In this document: positions 34,761-47,395 of the stretch, in pieces | Layout of the letters: each line of letters opens with the position of its first letter | Numbering within the stretch: the first letter of the stretch is position 1 | Source of the DNA: Platycnemis pennipes | Taxonomy: Eukaryota; Arthropoda; Insecta; Odonata; Platycnemididae | DNA: 64,000 nucleotides | Assembly (NCBI GenBank): GCA_933228895.1 | Contig: OW121850.1 | Location: 34,729,773-34,793,772 of the forward strand | Direction of reading: 5' to 3' | Program-made: the position numbers and the translations under genes | Notes under the pieces: generated by a model | The model's database searches: none | The model's input: only the letters and a program-made list of their open reading frames with translations | What the model was told of the DNA's origin: nothing

Positions 34761-34929
34761 AACACTGGTAACGGCTTTCGGGCGTTCCTCCGCGTCGTGT
34801 GTTGTCAGGGTGACGACAGTTTCTCCAGCCATCCTGCTGGCGTCTTCAGGTCAGAAGTGACTTCTCGCTCGTGACGTCACCCTGACAACACACGACGCGG
34901 AGGAACGCCCGAAAGCCGTTACCAGTGTT
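34761..34929. repeat. perfect 55-bp inverted repeat around a hammerhead-like core
   Basis: Arms 34761-34815 and 34875-34929 are exact reverse complements. The 59-base spacer holds, on the - strand (34819-34849), CTGAAGA, a 5-bp hairpin CCAGC/GCTGG with a 6-base loop, and GAAAC, in the order of a hammerhead catalytic core with one core change. The same variant CTGAAGA occurs in the Penelope-like 3' end at 29871. The sequence is GC-rich in AT-rich surroundings. It is probably an inverted terminal piece of a Penelope-like element, which are known to form inverted terminal copies. Confidence 0.8.
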
Positions 34930-35396
34930 GAGAAACGCCGCGGAAACCTCAGAACCAATTAAATACAAATATTAACAATTACAAAAGCATTGGTATTTCA
35001 GAAACAAATATATCTTGTTATGCAAAAACAGAGTGACATAAAGTTACATTGTGTTTTAGAAATTCATTCATATTGTACTAAGCCTTTTGAAGGAGTTTTT
35101 AAGTTTTTTTATAAGGCTATTGATTGGAAGCTCTTTGTTGCTGTGGAAGGTCGTTAAAGAATTTTGAAATGGAATATAAAGGACTCCAGTGGCAAAGTTT
35201 AAGGGAATGTAACTATGCACGAATGCTGTTTTTTACTCTTGTGTTGTGTTTATGATATGCAGCATTTGTAGTGAAATGTTAAGGACGTTTCTTTACAAAT
35301 AGAGCATAATGAAATACATACATACAAACTTGCTTGTAAGGATAGTTAGATTCTGAAAAATGGATTTTCCAGCTGTTTTGATATACATTCCCAATA
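34930..35396. other. intron sequence, nothing recognised
   Basis: AT-rich DNA between the inverted repeat and the Tigger-like element. Confidence 0.55.
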
Positions 35397-36189
35397 CAGT
35401 AAATCTGTTAGTCTGAACCCTCTTAATTCAAAATATCGAATGATTCAAAGTTGTCAGCAGTCCCTGACAAATAGAATAGAATTGGGTAAGTACGGATAAT
35501 TCAAAATGTTTAAATAAGATAATTCGGATATGCTTAATATGTAACTCGAAGTCAAATTTCGACCTATGCCCCCGAGTATCGTTTATTTCAAAACGATTTA
35601 CCGGGGCAGCACCATTCGATGGTATTAGTGCTTATAGTCGTTGTGATTTTGGTATCGCTTTCTTGAGCATACGTTACTTTAAAGTGATGCCAAGCTATTT
35701 TGAATATTTGCTTGTGCTTATGGTATGCCGCGTGCTAGTAGCTGTATATCTCTAGTGCACACACATCTCGGCTGCTCCATCCCTGTCTTTTTCCTGGGCA
35801 TTTGCACCATGACTAATGCCTTCCCTTTTATTCCTTCGGAGCCTCCCTTCCTCGAGCGATGACTGTAGGATTCAGCATTTGACCATTGCCAGGAAAGGTC
35901 ACTGTAACCTCTTGACACTCAGAAGTTCCTCTCACAGCATGTTGGAGGGTAAAACGAATCATAAAGATCTATCTTCTGAGGAAGATTTCCAGGGTATTTT
36001 TATTGCTTTTCTGTGATTTCAGCCAAAGTCATGCATTTCATGTTAGTATTTAGCTTCATAGGTATCTTATGCGAAAAACTTCGTAACTATGATTTAGCAC
36101 AGTACTGTTTTTCATTGCCTGCTGTTTTGTTCTCCTTGCGCAATGCCTGAGCTTCATATTTTACCTATAACAGTTTATTCCTTTGTTGT

Positions 36190-37735
36190 AGGTCAAATCC
36201 GTTTAGTCCATTATGTCCATAGATGGAAGGTAGGATTTGAGATGCTTCCAAAGAGAAAACACAAGGAACTGATAATTAAAGAGAAATTCAGTGTAATTTG
36301 TGAGGAGATCGTGGGGTAAAAACAAAAACTGAAATCGCAAAGCTTTATGATGTTCCGCTTTCGGCCCTGTTGACAAACCTGAAAAATTGTGATGCAATTG
36401 AATCACAACTAGAGAGTAGAAAGGATGATGGCAGGAAGAAGAGTATACAGGGAGTGAAATTTGAAGAGGTAGGTGAGTTATGGGAGTGGTTCTTCCAATG
36501 CAGGTAAAATAACATACCTCTATCAAGGCCATTGGCGAAAGAAAAGGCTGTCATGATCGCACTTAAAATGGGCCAAGAATTTAAATGCTCCAAAGGGTGG
36601 TTACAGAGATTTCAAAAGATGCATGGTATTGTGTCTTTGCAAATGAGTGTAGAAGGATCATCAGTTGACGTAGAGGCAGCTGAGAGATGGCAGTCGAACG
36701 CCAAACACATTTTTGTGGACCAGGCACCTAAGTTATTTTTGACATGAATGAAAGTGGAATATTTTACAACCTTTTACTGGGGAGAAAAAAGAAGTATGGA
36801 GAGACTAACCGTAGTGCTAAGTTTCATTTCGGATGGGAGCGAGAAGTTACAGTCTTTGGTGATCGGAAAATACAGCAATCCTAGATGATTCAAAGGAATC
36901 CAAACCCTTCCCTGCATTTATAGGGATAAAAAAAGCTAGGATGACGGCTAAATTATTTCGTGAGTGGCTCTTAATTTTCGAATGAAAGATGGCTGGTCAG
37001 GATCGAAACATTCAGTGGGCTGCATACAACATTGAAGGGCACTCTAAATGATATTAGAGTTCTTTTCCTTCCAGCCAATACCACTAGTTACTTGTAGCCC
37101 CTAGATCAAGGTATAATTTACAGCCGGAAGGGCTCAAATAGGAAGAAACTGGTGAGGTATTTGATTAGAGAAACCTCAAGAAATTTTCTCGCCCATGAAA
37201 TCGGAAAATGGAATTCGCTGGGTGTGATGAGGAACATCGCTGCTTCATGGAATGAAGTGTCTTTCTCAGTTATAGAAAACTGCTTCTGAAAAGCTGGTTT
37301 TGGTGAAGGAATTGCATCCAATGACAGTGACTTCAGTGAAGACTTCGACTGGCCCAAAATACGTGGTGAAATAGTGTGTCCCACTTTTTCGGAATACATC
37401 CATTTCGACGATAATGTAATTGCCGTAATTCTGAAGAAGCCAATGCTGATGAGAGTACTTCTGGGAAGATAGCGGACCTCAATGGCTCTGAACAAACTGA
37501 AGAAGTGAGTTATGCAGATGGGGAAGAGGAGGCAGAAAAGCAATTCGAAAATATGTGAGTAAGTTGTAAGGAGGCATTTGCTGCGATTTCAAATGTGGAA
37601 ATGGCGTTACATGAAAGAATGAATGCTGATGGCAATCTAGCTAAAGCAATGGGCATTTTATGTAAACACATTCACAAACTATATGAGAAAAAAAGTAGAC
37701 AAACCACTTTAGATTCATTTTTTAGCAAGAAATGA
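36190..37735 (+). pseudogene. dead Tigger/pogo-type transposase
   Basis: The segments read in order over three frames. A CENP-B-type helix-turn-helix comes first (KHKELIIKEKFSVICEE, TEIAKLYDVPLSALL), then a second DNA-binding helix block (NIPLSRPLAKEKAVMIALKM, KGWLQRFQKMHGI). A DDE-domain start follows near 36742 (MNESGIFYN; the family has a catalytic Asp here, and Asn is seen), with VIGKYSNP. The C-terminus, just before the stop at 37733, is RQTTLDSFFSKK, a match to the PCNA-interacting peptide (PIP box) known from pogo transposase. Many stops and frameshifts make it non-functional. Confidence 0.85.
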
Positions 37736-38340
37736 CTTTTTCTAATACGTTTACAGGTCATGATGTAGATTATGCAACTGATTTATATCCATGTCTCTCA
37801 GTAATAAAAAGCCTTTATTTCTCTGTAATGAAATTTAATGAATTCAACATTTCAGTTGCCTTTTCCGCCCCTCAGCGATGAAGGTAACATTATAATGTTT
37901 TAACTACCGCAGGGAAGGGAGGTCAATCATTTTTTGGCATGGTGCATCATAAACGACTAGTAAAAATACTCAGGAAAGAATTAAATGTTTTCATAAAATT
38001 TAAATGCAGTGTTTTTTTTTAGAGTATTTCAAATTGAACTCTATGGTATCTCACTGGAATTGTTCACCAAAGTCATATTGCTTTTGGGCATGCTGAAATT
38101 TTTTGTGGCCTTCATCTGCTGTAGGCATGGTAGAGTAATAGTTTCCGGATGGTGTGATGTCCTTTACCCATTTTCCCTGAGTAAGCACTTTTATCGTTTG
38201 GTAGCCGCTCCTCGCTTCACGTGCATCCCCGGATTCTTTTGTTTGCCCCGAATTGCTGACGAGTTATGGTTCTCACATCAGCTTTGTTTACGCTTTTCCC
38301 ATCTACTCTTGTCCTATCTCCCCAAACTCGAATGTGAATC

Positions 38341-38669
38341 GGGAGATTGGGTTGGTTTGGTGGCTAGAGTACTGGCCTCCCATCCCGAGGGTTCGATTCC
38401 CGGCAGTGGTGGATTTTTCAGTGGAAAACCGGTCCCCACTTGAGTGCCTAGTGGAGGGCATTTCAAGTTCAGTACTCCGTCCGTCTGATGGGACGTTAAG
38501 CCGTGGTCCCCTTGGTGCCTTTTGTTAAGAGTATGCTAATGCCGATGCCGGGTTTCTCTCCACCCTTCCTCCGTTCCCTGAAAACTCCTACCATTACCCA
38601 ATTATCCACCTATCCTATATGGCGCAAATGACCTCAGCTGTCTGTCGCCTCTCCTAAATAACTAACTAA
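38341..38669 (+). mobile_element. tRNA-derived SINE with exact 16-bp target duplication
   Basis: The flanks AACTCGAATGTGAATC at 38325-38340 and 38670-38685 are identical. The head is tRNA-like, with an A-box region (GTGGCTAGAGTACTGG) and a B box (GGTTCGATTCC). The body has a core containing GATGGGACGTTAAGCCGTGG, a block I recognise as shared among arthropod SINEs but cannot name. It ends in a short CTAA repeat (CTAACTAACT). The exact duplication implies a fairly recent insertion. Confidence 0.9.
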
Positions 38670-39775
38670 CTCGAATGTGAATCACGAGGTAAGGAAGGCA
38701 GAAGATATGGGGACTACTTTTGGGTGGTGTATGTCCGACACTGCTTCAGCGATTTTTTCTTGGATTCTTTCGAGCTTCTTTCAGAGGGGTAAGGGATTCT
38801 GGGTTCATCCCCTCTGAATTCCAACCTTGACGTGATGCTCCACGCCTACCATCATCTCCCCTCTCCCAAGCCCCTCCACCATTGGATGCCAACTGAGAAG
38901 TTAGGGCGTGAGAAGATGATGCAACAGTTGATCACCGTAGAAAAGTCTTGGGGGAAATGAGCTGAGAGCAGGCTGGTAAATTTGAAGGTCTACAGCGAAA
39001 ACTTTGGTGACCTGGAAAATACGCCTAATGTGATATTACTGGGCACATGCCCGAAAACATTCATTTTATTTTTATTTTCCACGTGATCGCATCTGATAGT
39101 GCATACTTCTCCAACGTAAACTTGAATCTGATAAACATGAAGAATTTCGGTCATTAACTCCTCATCTTAGTGTATGTTCTATATCTTTTTATCTAAAAAT
39201 ATAGCAGTACGATGATTATCTCAGAAGATACGGGATATTTTTAGTTAATTTTTGGAAAGTACATTTAGTTTGAACCCATATTTATCCAAGTCCAATTTTT
39301 TTGGTCCCTTGAATTTCGAATTAACAAGGTTTTATATATTGATTTTACTACCTGTTTTGTGTTGAGAACTAGGTAGGGGTTAGTATGTATATCTTCAGAA
39401 TATATTATCGTATATGATGGTTACACAGGTATTATTAATATTATCCTATATGATAGAAGTGACAAACTTTTAAATCAAGAGTTTCAGTGGGCACAATGAC
39501 ACAAATTTTTGGCTATGAATAAACCTATACTGTGAGTCCGTGACTTGGTTAATTCGTTCCAAAAATTTCCATGTAAGTAGATATCTACGTAAGTCGAAAC
39601 AACAACTTACCTATCCAGTTTTGAACCATTAGTGGTGCCACTTTTACTGAGATTGTTGGCAATCGGCAACTATTATAGAAAACATCATCTTCTGAGTTAA
39701 CATAATACGACAATTTTGAGAGTACCACAAAACCAATCTCTATTTCACTGGATATTTAAATCTGAAATAAGTATT

Positions 39776-41186
39776 CAGTAAAACCCCTTATTTACACATT
39801 TATAGGGACAGCTAAAAATGTGTAAATTGAGGGGAAATGCAAATAGTGGGAAAAGGACAATTTTCAGTTTCACATGTGTACTTTAACATTATGAAGTAAA
39901 TATATAAATGAAAAACACCAATAAACTGAATTAGAGCAATATTAATAATTATTTCTTAAAGTATAGAGCTGTTCTTATTTATTTTTGTACGATATATTTC
40001 TACCAATGTTTCAACCAACCATTGGATTTTGTAAAATCCATAATTCCCAAACTTATACATTATGCAATGCATTTCCTCTTGTGACGGAGCTATTCATGGT
40101 GATATTAGACAATCTAGAGCTTAAAAAACCTCTTTTTAAGTTAGTATTCCTTCCAAGGAAGGTCATACCATGATTTCTTGACATTTCCTCTTTTACTTAG
40201 TGAGCAAAAAAATACCATTTGCAATTAATGTTCAAACGCGTGCTTATATATAAGTATTTGACCTAATCATTTTCATTGATTTTCGGATTGAGTAACGGAT
40301 ACTTCTTATCCACTACAATGAGCTCTCCTGTCGAAATTTCTCACAGTAATTTTGCGCTAGATTAGTCGCGGGACAAGGGAAACGCGGCATGCAGCGAACT
40401 AAATAATATTTGCGGCGGGTCCACGTTCCACCGGGCGGGATTCGCATTGGTTTGCGCGTAGTGGTATCCCGCTGAGAGATTTTGTCCGGTGTGAATTTCG
40501 CTCTCGCCTCCAGCGCCGGTTTGTGCAGACCTTAACATCGGCCCAACTGAACATCCGCGTAACTCCGGATCCGTGTAACTCGGATCCGCGTAAGTCGAGG
40601 ACTTACTGTAAAAGCTATCCATCCTAATCCTTCCTATAATGTGGAAAAAACTGCCATTCATATACAATAAGTAAATACATGCAAAGTGGACGAATTTTGC
40701 ATCTAAGAATAAAATGCACAGCTGAATGTTCCCCAAAATGAAGTGGTATATTAAATATTCATAAATAACAGATATTAGTTTTAGGTGATGTAGAGTTTAG
40801 GGTAATTAAATGATTAACCAATAAATGAAATAATAGGAAAAAACGATAATTTCAGTAAAATATGCAGAGGGATGGGTATGACTGAAACTCAAACCAGGGG
40901 CAAATCCACTATGAAATTAAACATGAATGGACTATCCATGACTTGCAGGTATCCAATCAAGCTTCAACATCTGTTACTGTGGATAATTGGTGGTAAATGG
41001 CATACAAAAATGATTTTTGCCCTATTAAACTTGCTTGCATAATAAGTGAGGGTCTTACAGTAACACGAATTCTTGACTTCTCCTGAGACTATGCAACCGG
41101 GGTTTAACCTTCATATTATGAGCCTCCGTGCAGCAAAGTTGTCATTTTTCCAGTCTCTGCGAATTTGTTAAAGAGAGGTTTCACTG
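39776..41186. mobile_element. probable pogo/Tigger-type element
   Basis: The left end is CAGTAAAACCCCTTATTTAC, and the right end is the complement of CAGTGAAACCTCTCTTTAAC, followed by TA. The left flank is TT rather than TA, so the left boundary or target is mutated. No transposase was recognised. Another possible pogo-like end lies just upstream near 39530. Confidence 0.5.
40548..40608 (+). repeat. solo right end of the 5517-6148 MITE family
   Basis: AACTGAACATCCGCGTAACT through CGAGGACTTACTG, followed by TA, matches the right arm of the MITE at 6089-6148. The matching left end is not seen nearby. Confidence 0.65.
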
Positions 41187-43214
41187 TAGTAGCTGTTTTT
41201 TTCAAAGGCCTAAATTCACCATGCATGATATGATGAGAAAGTTCACTCCTAACATAATTGACTCAATAGAATTGGAAGAAAAGTTTTTTTGACGCATTTG
41301 GTTGTGATGTGTTTTTAAAAATTACAACATTTTTATTAGTTTTATATCATTAGTTTCTAGTAATCTTTGTTTTGAGAGCTCAAAAATGTATCCTAATTTT
41401 GTTTAAAACTGGCAAATTTTCTGGCACCTTATAAATTGTTTAAAATATTTCAATTTCAGATACAGGAGAGATTTTTCGTGATGATTCTCAATGAAGAGAT
41501 TATTTTTTCATTTCACTGGATGACATAAGAAGGATCCAATGCATATATAATAATTTTTAATGCTACATTGTGGGTGAGGAATAGATACATGACTGTAAAA
41601 GTTACCCCTTTTGCCCTTTTAATGCCCAATTAAACGATACCGACCCCCTCAACCACTACCTAACTATATATACACACACACACATATACATATACACACA
41701 CACACATATACATATACATACATAAATACAAACTGCTAAGCCCTCCCACACATAATATACCACTACCATACTTCCCAACTAAGAATTTGCACCAGGCCAC
41801 TTGTGCTTTGGTGCTCTTCTTTGCCTCTCCTATTCCTTTTCTTTCCTTACACTCTTCAATCGAACCCTTTCTGGCTACAGAGTCTCTTTTCCCAGGACAG
41901 CAAATCAGTCTCACTTGAAAAATATTTTTTACCACTAGCGTGTTGGTTTTTCCTGTATTCTTTCTTCCCCCTAACTCAGTCAGTGCCTTTTCTCGCAAGT
42001 CTCCCAAAGCTTACCTTACTTGGTTGAAATGAGTATTTTCCTGTTAGGGTATGCATGTTTGTCTTTATTCATGCATTTTGAGCATCAACCTTATCCCAAA
42101 AAATGAATAGATGAAAAAATGAGTATGAAAAAATGTGTTTGAGATTAAATGTATAAGTGAAAAGTGATTTCATTAATATTACTTCATTATGTTATAATGA
42201 GGCTGGGCAAAATTTTGAAAATATCAGTAAATGATTCTTACATATTTATTGCTTTTATCTCAGAATGTAATTAAATATAAAAGTGAAATTGGTCAAGAAA
42301 CAAAGAAAAAATCACATTATTCATGATTCAGCATCACTTTACACTTTTCATTTTAACTTCTCGCTATCATATTCCCTAATATCATACTAGAAATATTTAC
42401 AGTATCCAGATAAAGCAGAGCAATTTCTAAAACCTGTAGTTGACAGCAGAGAGATTTATTCAATGTAATGACAATGGATTAATTGTAAGAAACCATAATG
42501 AATGCATACCAAATAAAGAAAATTGAAGCAAAAAGGGTTTAGTATTTTCTAAAATTAAGAAAAATAAATAGTCTGCAAATGTATTGAGGATGGAAGTGTT
42601 GCAAATAATTTGAGGAGGAGGTATTATATTCCGAAATTTTATAAAACTAATGAATGGAAATAATAAAAATAGTTACGTGACCTTAAGTTTCTGCTTTGAT
42701 GGTACACCACACTTATATTCCCTTCCACACATTAAATGAAGTGACAGTAGGAGGAGGAATATACAAAGCAGGTGGGGACTAAGGCTATAACCATGAAAAA
42801 ATTCTATGTTGGTATGTTACCAAATACGTGAAACCATCTTCTTGCCAGATGGATTGACGAAGTGTGTCTTCGGCAGTGGTAAAGGTGTGGGATGCAAGAC
42901 ACAAATTCCTGAGTGGACTTTTAATGGACATTAGCTTGGCTCTTCTTTGGTGGTATTGAAACATTATCAGCTGATCTGAGGTGGTGTCAAGAGCTACTCT
43001 GCTACAGTTGATTTTAACTGGACTTGGGCCGATACTGATAGCGAATATGGGGTATCAGTTATTTTCCCAATACTTCGATAAATTCGAGTACTCGTTTTTT
43101 TGATACTTTAATTCAAAAGTATTCGTTCAGTGAAATCATCTAAAAACATGTAATTTTGAAATCTTGCCTTCTTCAACTGACTTACCAACGTATTGTGTAT
43201 TTGGTTACTTAGCT
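41187..43214. other. intron sequence with a CA/TA microsatellite
   Basis: A TA/CA/CATA simple repeat occupies about 41665-41728. The rest is AT-rich with no recognised gene. Near 43020-43110 there is a hAT-like stretch with GATACT and CGAGTACTCG motifs, without a partner end. Confidence 0.5.
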
Positions 43215-43600
43215 GTGATCTTCGAGACAGTAAAAGTGAGACAAGTGCTTAGAATTGGCTATGGGAGAGCCTGAGGTGAAAAGCTCAACATCCTTTGAAA
43301 AGTAGACGAAAATCCATGTACGAAGGAAGTTTGCTAGAAGAATAGCGGCAAAAATTTAAAGTTCTGCCGTCAACTCAAGTTCGTTCTGCTCAATGTATAA
43401 ATTGTTTCTGCATTTCTACCTAAATTCAGAACTCGATTTCAAAAAAATATGAAATGCAAATAAAGTATTGTGGCATAATCAAGTGTTATGACGTCAATGA
43501 AGTTGCATTAGAAAATTTAAAATGAAGATGAAGGTGCTCGCCTGCCTCCAATGTTCCATTCCTTACGGAGAAAACCTGGTTTCGTAAATTGACTAGAAAA
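43215..43600 (+). repeat. dispersed repeat, copy A
   Basis: It matches 50280-50675 in inverted orientation. Shared blocks include AAAAGTGAGACAAGTGCTTA and the stretch around GGCAAAAATTTAAAGTTCTG. Noncoding; class unknown. Confidence 0.7.
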
Positions 43601-45044
43601 ACTTAAACGTGTATAAGTAAATATTTGAAACTTATTGGAAGTCATGGCAAAGGTACGATTCATATTCTATCAAAATTTCCTTTCATTTGTTCATTTCATA
43701 TTGTTATGGCAATCTCCAAAGTGACACTGGCCTCAGTGACTAAGAAATGTGCCATTTTTCATCCTCACTGCAAAAACATGCCTCAAAAGTAATTATTAAA
43801 AAAAGTCTGGTACTGCATTAAATGAAAGGCTAAATTATCTACATGCTGATATGATCGCTATTAATTTCGCTTCTTCCTTTTTTGGGATATCAATCCTCAA
43901 AGTCGAGAGTATATATACATTTTGCATGAATACTATACACAAAACGTGCTATTTGGTCATATAGGTAGTCATCATTAATTATTGATTGCGCATCAACGCA
44001 AGGTATTGCACATATTTTTTGGGAGGCATAATAATTGAAAATGAAACTTTGTTACAATAAATTAACACCAGCAATGAACTAACTTGATGACAGCGTAATG
44101 GCACCCCCCCACCACAATGGCTACTTTTAGCAGCCTTGAATCCTGATGCTGATCATTCCTACTTTAAGTTCTTCCTAATTTAGGTTCTTCCTGCCATCTT
44201 TTTCCATGACAGTGCTTCATCTATGGAAGAAAAGACTATCAGTGGGTTGTACACAACTCAGCCACTGCCAAAAGTTGATTCATTCATCCTTGGTAGTTAC
44301 CAATGATCTAGAAGGTTGTCATGAGCGTATTATTGTTGTTTCAAAATGCTAACCTATTGTTTGACCCAACAACAGGTTAGTTGTTTGAATTAGTTGTCTG
44401 ACCAAAACACTTCAGCCATTTGGCTTTGACAACACACTACTACTACTACTAATCCCTCCTTAGAAAACTTGAAGGAGAGGGGATCTAAGGCTTGCAGAAC
44501 ATGTACAAGGTACTTCAAATGCATACAATGCAGATGATGTTACCACTAATAGTGAGCAAAAGTTTACATTAGTCATAATGAAATGATGAGTATTTGTCAT
44601 GGATTATGACATCTTTACTCACAATGTGGTTTGATGTGACAGGGCCACTACTTCAAACATTACTCCTGAATTGAAATAAACCCGATTCCCTGGTTTATTT
44701 TGATTGCAACATCTGAAACTGCATCTTACCAAGAAAAACAATCACATTTTGTAAGATTGGGTACATCACTCAAACCGCGCCTTAATAAATTGTGTCTTGT
44801 GAAACCTTGCTATGTGAGGGTTTGCTGTATTAACAAGTATCATGGATCACAGACTTATTAATGAGCAGGTTGATCTTGCATCCTACAATGTCTTTCTCTG
44901 AGCCCCACTGCTTGTGCACCTTCTCCTGTGTTGCTTGTGCGTGTTGAGGATAAGGTTGTTTAAGATAAGTCGAGCACCGTTAACTCAATGTTGAGGCGGA
45001 TTATAGGTTTGTTTTATTGGACAAGTCTCCCTTTATAGTATTAG
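43601..45044. other. intron sequence, nothing recognised
   Basis: AT-rich PTPN23 intron without visible features. Confidence 0.5.
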
Positions 45045-45140
45045 TAGGGATGTGCAAGTACTCGAAAATTCGAGTCGAGTCGTTGGTACTTGACTCGAGT
45101 ACTTCGAGTATTTTTACGAAAGTCGAGTCGAGTAGTTTTT
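45045..45140 (+). mobile_element. hAT-like left end
   Basis: TAGGGATGTGCAAGTACTCG followed by iterated CGAGT motifs (ACTCGAGTACTTCGAG and similar) fits a hAT terminus. No right end was found; the 1.6-kb repeat copy at 45413 follows it. Confidence 0.5.
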
Positions 45141-45412
45141 GTTGACGGAACCGCCAAGGCCATTAGGTTCAGAAATCTGCCAACAGGAAGCGCTATCATC
45201 AAAATCGTGTAAAGCTGGTACACGATAGATTAACACATACGTTCATTTATATTTGCTTGAATGGTTTCATGTACGTTTGCGTGAACGAATGGATGAATCG
45301 GTGGTTACACGTGCATGAAACTGCATATGTACCTCCAAATATAGCTAGCCCGCCTTTTTGGCCGAAATCTTCGCGGAAAAAGTCTGGGGGGACTATATTC
45401 GAGCTCAAGGCA

Positions 45413-47001
45413 GAGACAGATAAAACCGCCGGATATTTTTCAAGTTCCGGGAAGCAAGTTTAACTTTGACGCCCACTTGAAGATACACAAGAAAAGCCAC
45501 TTCTCTTTTCTTTGCATAAGATATGGAACATATCTTATGCTAAGAAAATCTTAGACTAAACAAAGTTATAATAGATTACTCAGTTACCAATTATGTTACG
45601 ACAAATTTTAAACACATGCGCTAATTCAGCTTGCAGAAGTCTGAAATTTAGTTCGTTTCGACGGTATTCTTCGTGTTTGAAAACTAAGCACGTATAAATG
45701 ACTTAACAAATTGGGAGAATTAGATATGCTTTCAATGCGTATATATTAATTCCAGAAACCAAGTTCCACAGGACAGGACTTGTGGCCAGGAAAGATAAGC
45801 TGCTCGAGGTTGCCAAGTTATACGCTACCGTAGGTACCGCGTGAACCAAACACCACGCGAGAAAATTTCTCTAGTATGCACAGGAAAAATATCCCTACCT
45901 ATGCTTGAATAAAAGTTAATAAGTTTCAGAATTCACCAAAATAAAATCAGCGATAAGAGAGATAGCTTTCTCGGCTTCTCGACGAAAGAAACAAATTGAA
46001 CTTTAAATTATCCTCAACTCCGTCTCCAAAAACTTTGCGCAAGGAGGCATTGTGATGGTATGTTTCCAAAGATACCATCAGTTCTTAAACTGACAATGAT
46101 GTGCATTCTTAAAGATGATACTTTTTTCCGCTATTGTCGAGTCCTCATGACTCATTCACAGCGATAGGCAAGCTGCTTGCAGCAGAAGATTCCATACGCG
46201 CACTACCTTTCTCTTTCAGGCATGCGGTGGCAGTTGAGTGTGCTTTTATGGCCTAAAATAAATATATATGATATATCAATATCAAATAACCAATGAATTC
46301 TACTGAGATTTCATAAGTGGATTCATATTAATGACTCGAGAGCAAAAGAAAGGTCCAAACGGTGATTTCCGGAACCGAAAGCATGCGGGACGGAAAATAA
46401 CGCAGTGTGACAAATTCATCAAAAACAAGAGAAGTAATGAACATAATAATCTCAAACTTCGTATGACTATTAACGAAGCCCTTAGCTACAATATGTGAAA
46501 AGGAAAGTTTGATATCTCCATCTGTGTTGTTCTTACGATGCCCGAATTCGATGGAGCCATCCGGTACGCAAAAAAAATCTGTAAAAATCCGTTCTTAAAC
46601 ACGTAGTTCAGTAAAAAAAATTGTAAAAATATTTTAATACCATCAGTAAGCGTATAAATAAACAAGCTTTAATTTGATGTACTCAAATTTAAAATCGCAT
46701 TAACCATCTTGGAGATATTGGTCATCAAACTTGTGACTGACGGAAATTTTGTAACAGATGGTAGGCATCCTATTAAGGGTGTTGCGGTTGATATAGGTAT
46801 TCTATAAAACTTATAAGTTGGTCTATTCCATTTTTTTATTTCCTATTTAGGATTAATAATTACATCATTAATTGCCAAGTTCCTAGTCATATCTTAAGAT
46901 AGATAATTATAAATATCTATAATAAATTTTTGTTCAAATATATTTCCTTAGAAATCGAAAACTTTAATCCACAGGACTATATACAAAATTCATATACCTG
47001 C
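45413..47001 (+). repeat. 1.6-kb noncoding repeat, copy 2
   Basis: Same-orientation copy of 13595-15158. It shares the full order of blocks, such as AAGAAAAGCCACTTCT near the left, TTCTTAAACTG in the middle and CATATACCTGC at the right. Confidence 0.8.
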
Positions 47002-47395
47002 TCACATTCCCTCCCTCTTTCATTCCCTCCACCCTGAGACAGAAGATAAGATCGCTCCTTGTATCCCAGATGCATGGTTTGGTCATTGGGTGGCCTAGTT
47101 TGGTCCTTTGTAATGGTGTGCAGTTGAAGTTTAATATAGGGAAACAATGTCACCTGTTTCAGAATGTGGACATATATTGGAAAGAAATGATGAAGGTGCA
47201 ATCGTCACAAGCCTGGATATGATCAAAGTCTAACTCTTAACTTACAGGTTCTCATAGCAAAATGAGGTCTCAATAATCTCTCTATATACATATCATCTAG
47301 ATAGTACCTACTTTTGTGAACCTCAGCAACTATGTATAATGGGTAATTCCATACCAGGCATACATTAGATCCTGTATATAATCATATTGTTAATA
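47002..47395. other. intron sequence, nothing recognised
   Basis: No features seen. Confidence 0.5.

Larger units (their letters stand above)
35397..39341 (+). mobile_element. Tigger/pogo-like transposon with nested SINE
   Basis: The left end CAGTAAATCTGTTAG is preceded by TA. The right end, near CGAATTAACAAGGTTTTATA, resembles the inverted left terminus (AACCCTCTTAATTCAAAAT), but its last bases are eroded, so the right boundary is approximate. A dead transposase occupies 36190-37735 and a SINE is inserted at 38341-38669. Confidence 0.68.

Noticed and set aside
38360..38420. A functional tRNA gene
   Set aside because: It is the tRNA-derived head of a SINE bounded by an exact 16-bp target duplication.
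41660..42007. 115-residue - strand open frame as a gene
   Set aside because: Its end translates a CA/TA microsatellite and the rest shows no family resemblance.
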